34,035 nucleotides of DNA. Source: Sporolactobacillus inulinus (GTDB lineage: Bacteria; Bacillota; Bacilli; Bacillales; Sporolactobacillaceae). This document shows positions 8,341 through 16,081 of this stretch, one piece after another. The DNA lies in the NCBI RefSeq assembly GCF_006539285.1, contig NZ_BJMS01000037.1:1-34035 (forward strand). Reading direction: 5' to 3'. A program made the position numbers and the translations under genes. Position 1 is the stretch's first letter, and each line of letters starts with the position of its first letter. A model generated the notes under the pieces. The model saw only the letters and a list, made by a program, of their open reading frames with translations. It was not told where the DNA came from and ran no database searches.

Positions 8341-8424
8341 GCGAACGCTGCCCTTACACGAATCGTGTACAGAAAAACGGCTATTTTTCTTGAGTCGAAG
8401 AAAAATAGCCGTTGCAACGTTCGC
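8341..8424. repeat. Three-way-junction-like inverted repeats
   Basis: An outer pair GCGAACG (8341-8347) / CGTTCGC (8418-8424) encloses two hairpins: TACACG-AAT-CGTGTA (8355-8369) and a perfect 16-bp hairpin with arms AACGGCTATTTTTCTT (8376-8391) and its complement (8398-8413). The whole 84 nt folds on either strand. Confidence 0.6.
8373..8413 (-). terminator. Likely terminator of the VIT gene pair
   Basis: The 16-bp hairpin above is followed on the minus strand by a T-run (TTTTTCTG), so it can terminate transcripts coming from the VIT genes that end at 8721. On the plus strand no T-run follows. Confidence 0.55.
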
Positions 8425-8720
8425 TACTATTATTCTTATCTCTCAGAATGAATCTGCTGGATGTGACACCATACATCGTGCAAATGCTGGTTGTCGGGGT
8501 TCATTGGACCAGTCCCTCCCCCGCTCTTGATAAGAATGATTCAGTTGGTGTATTGAGTGTATCTAAAATAATTGCAAGCGTCAAGATTATTCTTAGTATT
8601 TTTATCCGAATAATTTAATTAGGCGCATCCATTGTCACGAATTCGTTGAAAAGAGCGGGACTACAGCCTCCTTGCGCCACAACCCTAACCCGCCTTTAAA
8701 TCATGACGGGCACGCCGCCT

Positions 8721-9410
8721 TCAAACAATCAGCACACCGACGTAATAATGGATCAGCATTGTAACAATCCCTATGATCACATTACGAATAATCGCTTTTT
8801 TAACAAATCCTCGGCCAAGCTTCGCGCCAAGAAACCCGGTAAGTGCTACGGACAGAATGACTGCACCGATTGTTCCCGGCCATTGCGCGTTTCCAGGAAG
8901 AAAGGTAAGGGCGAGAAGGGGCAGGCAGCCGCCCATCGCCGCAGAGATCAAAGAGGCACATGCGGCAAACCAAGGATTCATATAATGACCCAATTGAATG
9001 TTGTGCTTTACGTCGACAACGGTTTGTAGTGGGCGGCGTACCATCAGTTCTTGGGCAATCGCGTACGCTGTTTTGCTTGTTACCCCTTTCGTTTGATAAT
9101 AGTCCGCAACCTGCTGCAGCTGGAGCGCACGATTGCTTTCAAGCAGTGACCGTTCTTTTTCCACAACCGCATGTTCCGTATCTTTTTGCGTACTAACCGA
9201 TGCATATTCTCCTGCTGCCATTGAGAACGCGCAGGCAATCAAGTCGGATAATCCGGCGATCAAGATTGTGAAGTGGTTCGTCGTTGCCGCACCCACACTG
9301 AACAGCACGCCGACAACGGTCAAGATTCCATCATTCGAGCCGAGCACGCCGGCTCTTAGTGTATTTAATTTTTCACTCATGGTCTGTTTCGTTACCTTAC
9401 TCTGAATCAA
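8721..9410 (-). CDS. VIT/CCC1-family iron or manganese transporter (paralogue A)
   Basis: A 229-residue membrane protein of the VIT1/CCC1 family, which moves Fe2+ or Mn2+ out of the cytoplasm. Seen: the N-terminal motif LRAGVLGSNDGILTVVGVL, a second helix with SMAAGEYASVSTQKD, a charged middle domain rich in Glu (about residues 70-130) that binds metal in this family, and three C-terminal helices. The start is probably TTG at 9410, 10 nt after AGGAG; an ATG at 9380 (MSEKLNTLRAG) is the alternative but has only a weak, distant site. It follows paralogue B by 21 nt, so the two are one operon. Direction and metal are inferred from the family. Confidence 0.85.
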   Translation of the reverse strand: MIQSKVTKQTMSEKLNTLRAGVLGSNDGILTVVGVLFSVGAATTNHFTILIAGLSDLIACAFSMAAGEYASVSTQKDTEHAVVEKERSLLESNRALQLQQVADYYQTKGVTSKTAYAIAQELMVRRPLQTVVDVKHNIQLGHYMNPWFAACASLISAAMGGCLPLLALTFLPGNAQWPGTIGAVILSVALTGFLGAKLGRGFVKKAIIRNVIIGIVTMLIHYYVGVLIV

Positions 9411-9431
9411 TGAAACTCATCTCCTGAATCC

Positions 9432-10178
9432 TTAGGCAAATAGACTTCCGATAAAGTAAGTGACAAGCATCGTCAGCAAGCCCGCCACTACATTGCGAAA
9501 GACGCTGCGGGATCGATTGGTGCGCGCCAAGGCAGCGGCGCTGTACCCTGTAATCATGAGCGCGAATACGACAGCGAGCATCGTTCCAATGGTCTTCCAT
9601 TGAGCGGGCAACAAGGTCATTGCCATAAGGGGAAGCAATGCTCCCAGTGTAAACGACAGCATCGAAGCCAGTGCGGCCGCAAACGGACTTGTGAACTGTG
9701 CTGGATCAAACCCATATTTCTCACGAACGACCGTTCCGAGCGGATCACGCGCCATCATTTCTTGAGCCGCATGTTCAGACAGCTCATGAGAAATCCCCGA
9801 CGTCTCCAACCGCTTGCAAATGTATTGATACTGTTGGTCATAATTTGTTGCCAATAATTGCTTCTCTTTTCGTGTCGCTCGTTCCTGAGCATCGCGTTCC
9901 GAATGGACCGACACATACTCTCCCATTGCCATCGAGATATTTCCCGCAAGCAAGCCACCGATTCCGGCTATAAAAATCGCAAAATTATTATTTGTTGCTC
10001 CGGCAACGCCTAAAACAATGCCGGCAACGGAAATAATTCCATCATTCGCCCCCATCACGCTCGCGCGCAGGACGTTAACTTTCTGAGCTAATGTACTTTT
10101 ACGAAAAAATTTTTTTAGCGTCTCATTCTCTTTCAATCTCAGTTTCAATTTTTCGACGTTATTCTCCATCATTGACAT
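9432..10178 (-). CDS. VIT/CCC1-family iron or manganese transporter (paralogue B)
   Basis: A 248-residue paralogue of the next gene, with LRASVMGANDGIISVAGIVLG, SMAMGEYVSVHSERDAQ, a Glu/Asp/His-rich middle domain and three C-terminal hydrophobic helices (for example LGALLPLMAMTLL and VVAGLLTMLVTYFIGSLFA). It has a longer, charged N-terminus of about 35 residues before the first helix. I chose the ATG at 10178 because GGAAGGGAG lies 9 nt upstream; a GTG at 10205 also opens the frame. It is first in a two-gene operon with Fur-like boxes upstream. Tandem unlike copies may form a heteromer or divide iron and manganese; this is inference. Confidence 0.85.
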   Translation of the reverse strand: MSMMENNVEKLKLRLKENETLKKFFRKSTLAQKVNVLRASVMGANDGIISVAGIVLGVAGATNNNFAIFIAGIGGLLAGNISMAMGEYVSVHSERDAQERATRKEKQLLATNYDQQYQYICKRLETSGISHELSEHAAQEMMARDPLGTVVREKYGFDPAQFTSPFAAALASMLSFTLGALLPLMAMTLLPAQWKTIGTMLAVVFALMITGYSAAALARTNRSRSVFRNVVAGLLTMLVTYFIGSLFA

Positions 10179-10257
10179 GACTCTGCGCTCCCTTCCAATG
10201 ATCACTATTAATAAAAGCTCTAATTTTCATCGAGGAAACATTTATTCTATACATAAA

Positions 10258-10285
10258 ATTGTAGCACTTGTTATTAGAAATTCAA
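10258..10285 (-). promoter_or_regulatory. Candidate promoter of the VIT operon
   Basis: Minus strand -35 TTGAAT (10280-10285), 16-nt spacer, -10 TACAAT (10258-10263), about 80 nt before the first VIT start. Confidence 0.5.
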
Positions 10286-10291
10286 GCTTTT

Positions 10292-10365
10292 ATTATCATT
10301 TATATTTTTTAATTGATAATGATAATCACAATTAATTACGCCGATAACAAAGAATGATTATCATT
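10292..10365. promoter_or_regulatory. Cluster of Fur-like boxes
   Basis: TGATAATGATAATCA (10314-10328) matches the 7-1-7 Fur consensus TGATAATNATTATCA at all but one position. A second palindrome AATGATTATCATT lies at 10353-10365, and a half-site ATTATCATT at 10292-10300 sits next to the VIT -35. They lie upstream of the VIT promoter (about -45, -70 and -108) rather than over the start site. Confidence 0.7.
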
Positions 10366-10519
10366 GTTAATCGCCGTATTATAGGATTATTTCGTTAAAA
10401 ATCACAATTAAGAATGAATGAACTCAGAATCAATCCAGATGATTTTATATATACTATTTATCAATTAATAATCATTACTTTATTATATTCAAAAGGAATT
10501 CACGTTTTGTCTTATCGTT

Positions 10520-10525
10520 TATAAT
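10520..10525 (+). promoter_or_regulatory. -10 element of the candidate small RNA
   Basis: A perfect TATAAT, about 12 nt before the folded segment. No strong -35 is visible (nearest GAATTC/TTCACG with 15-18 nt spacing). Confidence 0.45.
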
Positions 10526-10531
10526 TGAGAA

Positions 10532-10660
10532 TTAAGCGAGGACATGAATTGCTGCTGTTCCACGTAATAAAATGGGGGACCACCTCGAAAGATGATGCAG
10601 AGGAATCGGAAATCTCAACGATGCATTCGTTATCATGACACCACCGAGGCAGCATTTTTT
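10532..10660 (+). ncRNA. Candidate structured RNA, family not recognised
   Basis: About 125 nt between a perfect TATAAT and a run of six T. The outer helix TGCTGC (10550-10555) / GCAGCA (10649-10654) runs straight into the T-run. An inner helix CCTCG (10583-10587) / CGAGG (10645-10649) and a central hairpin ATGCA-GAG / CTC...TGCAT are nested inside it. A second TATAAT (10673-10678) then precedes the 42-codon gene, so the folded RNA can be an independent transcript or a leader attenuator. I compared it from memory with SRP, 6S, T-box, yybP-ykoY, ZTP, fluoride and NiCo motifs and found no match. The Fur-like boxes 160-220 nt upstream make iron control possible but unproven. Confidence 0.45.
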
Positions 10661-10743
10661 CCGGCAATCATGTATAATAGATTGTAAATACAGAAAAATC
10701 AGTAAGAAAATCGTAATGATTTGTTAATGCAAAGGAGTGCAGC

Positions 10744-10872
10744 ATGTTCGAATCGAACAAGAACAGAAAAGACAATTTCGATCGCGTATTTATCGGAAAA
10801 CCAGGATGTATGTCCCTGATCGTCGTTGCAGCGGTAGCGTTCATTGTCTATGCCATTTTTATCGCGCACTAA
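10744..10872 (+). CDS. Small single-span membrane protein (42 aa), unknown
   Basis: Not recognised. The 42-residue product has a polar, basic N-half (MFESNKNRKDNFDRVF) and a C-terminal hydrophobic helix (LIVVAAVAFIVYAIFIA). The ATG follows AAAGGAG at 6 nt, a strong ribosome binding site for so short a frame, and TATAAT lies at 10673-10678. It is followed 30 nt later by another small membrane protein gene, so the two are likely co-transcribed. Confidence 0.65.
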   Translation: MFESNKNRKDNFDRVFIGKPGCMSLIVVAAVAFIVYAIFIAH

Positions 10873-10902
10873 TCTCCCAACAAAACACTTGAGGTGAACC
10901 AA

Positions 10903-11190
10903 TTGAAATTCTTTGCAACCGGATTAACCATAGCCATACTGCTCTTTATCATCGGCGCTCTATCGCCTTTTCGTGATTTCTTCGCAAGCATTGCCGCCGT
11001 CATCGGTATTGTTTGTCTGCTTATTTCCGCTCTAGCTTCCGGCGCATTAGTCAGTGGCGACCGCAACCGTGCGAACACCGCAACTGAAGACAAGAAAAGC
11101 AGGAACGAACGAACCGGTATGATGAGCCGCTTGTTTCTTTTAGGCCTTCCCAATTTCGTTGCTTTTATCGCTCTTCTATGGATTGCATAG
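10903..11190 (+). CDS. Small membrane protein, DUF5316-like
   Basis: A 95-residue protein with two N-terminal membrane helices (about 3-20 and 28-48), the motif SGALVSGDRNRAN, a charged segment (about 55-75), and a final helix (LFLLGLPNFVAFIALLWIA). The SGxxVSGDRxRAN pattern and length recall the DUF5316 family of Bacilli, whose role is unknown. The start is TTG at 10903, 5-6 nt after GAGGTGA; the GTG at 10894 lies inside that site. Probably in one transcript with the 42-residue gene upstream. Confidence 0.7.
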   Translation: MKFFATGLTIAILLFIIGALSPFRDFFASIAAVIGIVCLLISALASGALVSGDRNRANTATEDKKSRNERTGMMSRLFLLGLPNFVAFIALLWIA

Positions 11191-11194
11191 TCCT

Positions 11195-11562
11195 TTAGCT
11201 CGTCAACCGCCGTATTCGCTTGGGGATCATCTCAACCTGCGGTGCCAGCGTTGGTACATGAACGGATTCAATGATACATTCGTACCAATAGTTTAGATGA
11301 ACGCAGTCGATTTCGTGATTCAATTCTTCGACCATCGCTCCGCCTTCGCTTTGAATCGAGAACCAATACAGGAATTCATCATTGGCATCCTTTTCGCGAA
11401 AAATCGCTTCGACGTCATTTTCAAAGTCAGCAGGACTTCTGGCATCCAATTCAGACATACCAGCCGTTCATGTACCTTTTTGTTTTGCCATTTTTTCACA
11501 CGCAAGTTGCTCAATTCTGTTTTAATTTGGAAAAAAATCTTGTTGATCGAACGAATACGCAT
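11195..11562 (-). pseudogene. DUF6176-like gene, apparently frameshifted
   Basis: The 87-codon frame 11195-11458 contains FREKDANDEFLYWFSIQSEGG, EIDCVHLNYWYECI and VEMIPKR, a pattern I associate with DUF6176 proteins. Its ATG has no ribosome binding site. The missing N-terminal part (IKTELSNLRVKKWQNKKVHERL) is present directly upstream in a different frame (ATG 11562). One missing base near 11456 would join the two. No ribosome binding site precedes 11562 either, and that region overlaps the upstream region of the divergent GNAT gene. I read this as a decaying gene; the C-terminal part could still be translated. Confidence 0.5.
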
Positions 11563-11584
11563 CGTAAATCAAGGAGGATCCACG

Positions 11585-12175
11585 ATGAACATTAGGCCTT
11601 ACCAAACAAAAGATGAAGAAGGCTGGCTTCGCTGCCGCGTCCTTGCTTTTTTACATACTGCTTATTACGACGATGTTTATCAAAAGAAACCAACCTATGA
11701 AAATCCTTCAATTGAGCTTGTCGCAGTTGAAAATGGCCAAGTGGTTGGTTTAATTGATGTGGAATATGAAACGGAGATAAGGACGGTTTGTGCCGCCTGC
11801 TCTTCGCTTGGCGGCATGATCTGGCATATGGCGGTTCATCCCGACTTTCAGAGACGCGGCATCGGCAGGCAATTACTGACCGAAGCAGAAAAACGTTTGA
11901 AAGCAAACTCTATTGTTCAGATGGAAGCCTATACACGCGATGATGCATGGGTTAACAACTGGTACCGAAAGAACGGGTTTCATGAAAAAAGCGATTATTT
12001 ACACGTATGGATCGAAGGCAGCGAGCTTCAAGGAGTTATTGAGTCAACAGCAGAACACTTAAAGCCGCAGATCTGCTTTGCCCACTACACAGGGATGCAT
12101 CCCGATCGTATCAAAACAAAGTTCAGCCGCGTGCATGAATGCCGTTGCTATCGGAAGAACATCGAAACAAAGTAA
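11585..12175 (+). CDS. GNAT-family N-acetyltransferase
   Basis: A 196-residue protein with a GNAT domain over about residues 1-150. The acetyl-CoA motif A is clear: WHMAVHPDFQRRGIGRQLLTEAEKRL, with the R-R-x-G-I-G pyrophosphate loop. Motif B includes DDAWVNNWYRKNGFHE. The last 45 residues are an extra tail with several Cys and His (about CFAHYTG and HECRCYRK). ATG at 11585 follows AAGGAGG at 7 nt. The substrate cannot be predicted. It stands alone between two decayed genes. Confidence 0.87.
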   Translation: MNIRPYQTKDEEGWLRCRVLAFLHTAYYDDVYQKKPTYENPSIELVAVENGQVVGLIDVEYETEIRTVCAACSSLGGMIWHMAVHPDFQRRGIGRQLLTEAEKRLKANSIVQMEAYTRDDAWVNNWYRKNGFHEKSDYLHVWIEGSELQGVIESTAEHLKPQICFAHYTGMHPDRIKTKFSRVHECRCYRKNIETK

Positions 12176-12283
12176 ATACATACCTGCAGCCAGCCAATCC
12201 ATTGCATGGTTCTTCTTTTAACGTCCTACCAACAAAAGCGCCCTACAAAATGGAATTTCCCTAGGGTATATAAGTAGTTTGGT

Positions 12284-13018
12284 TTATTTTTTCAGTTCAT
12301 AAGTCAATTGTTCCGACAGATAAGGATTCTCCTGTTGAATAGAGACATCCACACGTTCACTATCTTTTGGCACATCAAATTCTTTCATCATGAAAAAGTT
12401 TTGTGCGATGATATCCTGAAGAAAAGCAGGCTGCTGCCAATCGATTCGGTACGAGCGATTTGTTTGATTGTCGGTGTTGAACAGCGTGTTTGAATTTCCA
12501 GCAAGCGGCGAAGTCTTTTACAATCGACTGCTCAGGGACATGCTGTGAGGATTCAGTTCGGAAACGCTCACCCATGACTGCTTTGCATGTTGAGATAACG
12601 CTCGAAAACCCTGCTTGTACTGTACCATGATCAACGAAGGTTTAACGTTTGCCGGGCTGTAGTCAATCTGCTCATCCCCGATCAAGACAAATTTCTGTCC
12701 GCCTTCATAAACAAGATTAAGAGAAATACGTATGAACTGTATCCGCTGAGGAAGCTTGGAATGAAACGTTTGATTGAGCTCACGTTCATACGCTTCTCTT
12801 GATAAATTGTGTTGACTCTTTGAGGTTACCTTTAAATAATGAGAGGCATGGGAAACAGACTTACCCTTCAACTGATTGAGCTGTTTCGAGTTGGTTTTGC
12901 TCGCCAATGAAAAAAACGAATAGCCAAAATTGGATTGCTCTGCGTTGCGTCCAACTGGATCACCTAGTTTCAGCAGATGTTTCTGAATCTGAAGCGTCTT
13001 GGGATCGACAATCAAAGC
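12284..13018 (-). pseudogene. Unknown gene with internal stop and truncated 5' end
   Basis: Not recognised. The minus-strand frame from about 13018 to 12521 encodes a polar sequence (for example RIQFIRISLNLVYEGGQKFV). It is stopped by TAA at 12518-12520, then continues in the same frame for 77 codons (for example NRSYRIDWQQPAFLQDIIAQ, VDVSIQQENPYLSEQLTYEL) to a TAA at 12284. The 5' end runs into the IS200-type transposase gene with no start codon or ribosome binding site. A nonsense mutation plus loss of the N-terminus make this a pseudogene. No membrane segment is visible in what remains. Confidence 0.6.
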
Positions 13019-13037
13019 AGTTGTTTGAGGTGTTGCA

Positions 13038-13452
13038 TATGTTGATATACGGAAGAACTAATGTCTATGATTTCAACTTCCATTTAGTGTGGCCGACTAA
13101 ATATCGCAGAGAAATTTTCACAACAAATGAACGACATGATGAGATGAAAAATATCTTACTTTCAATTGCAGAAAACAAAGGAATAAGTGTTGAACATATT
13201 GAAATTATGCCAGATCATGTTCACATGATGATCAGTTTTCCGCCAAAAATGGCACCAGCGAGTGTGGTTAAGTCTTTGAAGGGAGTATCGGCTAGAATAT
13301 GGTTCAAAAATCATCACGAAACGAAAGATAAACTTTGGGGAGGGTATTTGTGGACGCCCAGTTTCTTCATGTCTACGATTGACAACGTGTCTAAGAAAAT
13401 TGTAGCTGAATATATTGAAAACCAGATGCAAAAATCCGCTAAAAAGAAATAG
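13038..13452 (+). CDS. tnpA: IS200/IS605-family transposase TnpA (Y1 HUH)
   Basis: A 138-residue Y1 transposase that nicks and joins single-stranded DNA. Seen: the N-terminal strand NFHLVWPTKYRREIF, the metal-binding H-x-H motif in PDHVHMMI (about residues 58-65), WTPSFF, and the C-terminal helix VAEYIENQ with the nucleophilic tyrosine. Length is usual for TnpA. The ATG at 13038 follows GAGGTG at 6 nt; the frame stays open upstream but that part overlaps the interrupted gene. All catalytic residues are intact, so the protein may be active even if its ends are not. Confidence 0.88.
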
Positions 13453-13454
13453 AC

Positions 13455-13525
13455 ACAAAAAACGGGTGGCCGATCGCCAATTCATTCCGTGAATCACAAT
13501 TCACGGGCTTTCTTGACTGCCACCC
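13455..13525 (-). terminator. Terminator of the VOC gene / IS right-end hairpin
   Basis: On the minus strand the GGGTGGC/GCCACCC structure is followed by six T, so it also works as a terminator for the VOC gene ending at 13561. Which role came first cannot be told. Confidence 0.5.
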
Positions 13526-13560
13526 TTTGTAAAGCTTTCCGTGCGCCAAGTCGACGCAAT

Positions 13561-13983
13561 TCAACGCTTAACTTCTGTTGAAATCTGCCATGTAACGCCA
13601 AACTTATCTTTTACTTGTCCGTAGGAAGGACTCCAAGGCGTTTCTTGAAGTGGCATGAGCACATCGCCGCCTACTTGAAGTTTCTCGAATGCAGCCTTTG
13701 ATTGGCTGACTTCATCGAGAATAAGTGCTACATCAACTTGGTTTCCCAGCTGATAAGCATCACCCGGGAACGTGTCTGACAGCATAAGAACGGTATCACC
13801 GACTTTTAGCATCGCATGCATGACCCGATGCTTCGCTTCTTCAGGGAGCGGAAATTCCGGGTTGGACGGCATTTCACCAAATGTCTGGACGCCAACAACC
13901 TCTGCGTTCAATGCCTCTTCATAAAACTTAACGGCCTCTTGCCCATTGCCATTCATTCGCAAATAAGGATGAACGCCACTCAT
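13561..13983 (-). CDS. VOC-superfamily protein, PhnB-like
   Basis: A 140-residue protein of the glyoxalase/bleomycin-resistance (VOC) superfamily, PhnB-like subgroup. The paired beta-alpha-beta-beta-beta modules are visible: HPYLRMNGNGQEAVKFYEEAL at the N-terminus, VMHAMLKVGDTVLMLSD in the middle, and the typical ending GQVKDKFGVTWQIS. The ATG follows GAGGTG at 6 nt. No catalytic role is established for most PhnB-like proteins. It has its own terminator and no operon partner. Confidence 0.85.
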   Translation of the reverse strand: MSGVHPYLRMNGNGQEAVKFYEEALNAEVVGVQTFGEMPSNPEFPLPEEAKHRVMHAMLKVGDTVLMLSDTFPGDAYQLGNQVDVALILDEVSQSKAAFEKLQVGGDVLMPLQETPWSPSYGQVKDKFGVTWQISTEVKR

Positions 13984-14241
13984 CGCCTACACCTCTGCCT
14001 TTTTTAGATTTTCTATGTACCAGGAAACAGGAACGTACATTCATAGATCTTACCCTATATTTCTCATGGGTCAAACGCTTTTATCTTTCCCAAGTCTTCC
14101 CGTTCAAATTCAGGAGCATAGGATGAAGGACATACCTATTTATTTATACCCGGCAAGGCTCGATTAAAAACATGCGTTGTTCTGTTCCTTTAATACGCCG
14201 CTTCAAGAATGTCTCACCTGCAAAACAATTCTTCGAAACAC

Positions 14242-14283
14242 TTGATCCAGATCATGGCATTTGATTCACCTCATGACTATGAT
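14242..14283 (+). promoter_or_regulatory. FNR/CRP-type site and -10 of hcp
   Basis: TTGATCCAGATCAT (14242-14255) matches 9 of 10 defined bases of TTGATNNNNATCAA. TATGAT lies at 14278-14283. A start about 14290 would put the site's centre at -41.5, the class II activator position. Otherwise 13984-14367 holds no gene that I can see. Confidence 0.5.
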
Positions 14284-14367
14284 TGAAGGAAATTGAAGTT
14301 CAAACACGTCTTAGCCAATCGTTTGCGCAAAGTAAATCAAAAAAATCTTGATCTGGAGGAATGAAAC

Positions 14368-16005
14368 ATGGAAAAGAGAATGTTTTGCTACCAATGTCAG
14401 GAAACAGCAAGGGGTAGAGGCTGTACATTAGTCGGCGTCTGTGGGAAAAAGCCTGAAGTCGCTGCTGCACAAGATTTGCTCGTATACGTCACGAAAGGGC
14501 TTTCCGCTGTGACCATGCGTCTGCGTGATGAAGGCAAGAAAATCTCCGCCGACATCAACCATTTGGTCACAGAAAATCTCTTCACCACGATTACAAACGC
14601 GAACTTCGATGAACAAGCCATCCGCTCCCTAGTCAAAGCAACGCTTACAGTAAAAAACAGACTGATTGATGCATTAACCGATAAGAAGAATCTTCCGGAT
14701 GCAGCACTTTGGACATCTTCTGATTACAGAGGTCTTGCTCTTAAAAAGGCACATCTAGGCGTCCTCTCTACGGAAAACGAAGATGTTCGCAGTTTACGCG
14801 AACTCATTACTTATGGTTTGAAAGGCCTCTCCGCCTATATGAAACACGCCAATGTCCTACTCAAAGACAGCGAGGAAATTCATGAATTCCTTCAACATGC
14901 CTTGGCAGCAACCTTGGACGATACGTTGGGCACCAAAGAACTCACAAGTCTGACACTCGAAACAGGACGCTACGGTTTGAAGGGCATGGCCTTGCTGGAT
15001 CAGGCAAATACAAATGCGTACGGAAATCCAGAAATAACCGAAGTCAATCTTGGCGTCAGAGATCGTCCGGGAATTCTAATTTCAGGCCATGACCTGCGTG
15101 ATCTTGAGCTACTGCTTCAGCAGACGCAAGGAACCGGTGTCGATGTCTACACACATTCGGAAATGCTCCCTGCGCATTATTACCCCGCATTTAAGAAGTA
15201 CCCGAATTTCGTTGGAAACTATGGCAATGCATGGTGGAAGCAAAAAGAAGAGTTTGAGCGTTTTAATGGTCCGATTCTTATGACAACAAATTGTATCGTT
15301 CCACCAAAAGCCAGCTATAAAGATCGTATATACACAACCGGTGCCGCAGGTTTTCCAGGATGCACGCACCTCTCTGGCAAAATTGGTGAACAAAAAGATT
15401 TCTCAAAGCTCATTGCCCACGCCAAAAAATGTCCGCCGCCTACTGAGCTTGAAACTGGAAAAATTGTCGGCGGCTTTGCGCATGAGCAGGTCTTTGCACT
15501 GGCCGATAAGATCGTCACTGCGGTCAAATCGGGCCACATTAAAAAGTTCATTGTCATGGCCGGATGCGACGGGCGCGCTAAATCAAGAAACTACTATACC
15601 GACTTTGCTAAAGCACTCCCTAAAGATACCGTTATTTTAACGGCTGGATGTGCGAAGTACAAATACAATAAACTCAATCTAGGCGCGATCGATGGCATCC
15701 CGCGCGTGCTTGATGCCGGGCAATGCAATGACTCCTATTCTTTAGCGTTGATTGCCCTTAAGTTGAAACAGATCTTCCAGTTAAGCGATATCAATGACCT
15801 GCCAATCATTTTTAACCTTGCATGGTATGAGCAAAAAGCGGTTATTGTACTCTTAGCCTTATTGCATCTCGGCATTAAGGACATTCATCTTGGACCGACC
15901 CTGCCGGCATTCCTCTCACCTACCGTCGCCGCATTGTTGACCGAACAATTCGGTGTCACAGGCATAGGCAGCGTTCAAGAGGATTTGAACATGTTCTTCG
16001 GCTAA
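14368..16005 (+). CDS. hcp: Hydroxylamine reductase / hybrid cluster protein
   Basis: A 545-residue Hcp, which holds a [4Fe-4S] cluster and a 4Fe-2O-2S hybrid cluster and acts on hydroxylamine and nitric oxide under low oxygen. The N-terminal cluster motif is C7-x2-C10-x8-C19-x5-C25. Hybrid-cluster ligands are all visible: His in GHDLRDLE, Glu in HSEMLP, Cys in [24 protein letters not shown] and GQCNDSYS, and Glu in WYEQKAV. ATG with GGAGG at 7-8 nt. It is a single-gene unit with its own terminator. No hcr reductase gene lies next to it, so the electron donor must be encoded elsewhere. The FNR-like site upstream fits anaerobic induction. Confidence 0.95.
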   Translation: MEKRMFCYQCQETARGRGCTLVGVCGKKPEVAAAQDLLVYVTKGLSAVTMRLRDEGKKISADINHLVTENLFTTITNANFDEQAIRSLVKATLTVKNRLIDALTDKKNLPDAALWTSSDYRGLALKKAHLGVLSTENEDVRSLRELITYGLKGLSAYMKHANVLLKDSEEIHEFLQHALAATLDDTLGTKELTSLTLETGRYGLKGMALLDQANTNAYGNPEITEVNLGVRDRPGILISGHDLRDLELLLQQTQGTGVDVYTHSEMLPAHYYPAFKKYPNFVGNYGNAWWKQKEEFERFNGPILMTTNCIVPPKASYKDRIYTTGAAGFPGCTHLSGKIGEQKDFSKLIAHAKKCPPPTELETGKIVGGFAHEQVFALADKIVTAVKSGHIKKFIVMAGCDGRAKSRNYYTDFAKALPKDTVILTAGCAKYKYNKLNLGAIDGIPRVLDAGQCNDSYSLALIALKLKQIFQLSDINDLPIIFNLAWYEQKAVIVLLALLHLGIKDIHLGPTLPAFLSPTVAALLTEQFGVTGIGSVQEDLNMFFG

Positions 16006-16023
16006 TTGAATCGCTCAAACACA

Positions 16024-16057
16024 AATCGCGACCCCCGAACTCGGGATCGCGATTTTA
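16024..16057 (+). terminator. Terminator of hcp
   Basis: AATCGCGA / TCGCGATT stem with an inner CCGA/CGG-type pairing, followed by TTTTACTTTTC. The converging UROD gene ends at 16082, so it may serve both strands. Confidence 0.75.
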
Positions 16058-16081
16058 CTTTTCTTTAAATTTGTTTTCAAA

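Larger units (their letters stand above)
8140..8720. other. Non-coding gap with a folded inverted-repeat region
   Basis: I see no convincing gene. The region holds the amidohydrolase upstream region, the structure at 8341-8424, and an AT-rich stretch to the VIT gene stop at 8721. Confidence 0.5.
13016..13525 (+). mobile_element. IS200/IS605-type element, tnpA only; left end not visible
   Basis: A single Y1 transposase gene is followed by subterminal hairpins: an outer GGGTGGC/GCCACCC (13464-13470 with 13519-13525) and an inner CCGTGAAT/ATTCACGG (13487-13506). No tnpB is present. The left-end hairpin expected upstream of tnpA is absent, because the interrupted gene comes within about 20 nt of the transposase start. 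The element is therefore probably truncated and immobile. Confidence 0.6.

Noticed and set aside
12907-13037. N-terminal extension of the transposase frame
   Set aside because: It overlaps the interrupted minus-strand gene and has no ribosome binding site, while ATG 13038 has one and matches TnpA length.
14100-14367. Rex operator upstream of hcp
   Set aside because: No TTGTGAA...TTCACAA palindrome is present; the only good dyad is the FNR-like site.
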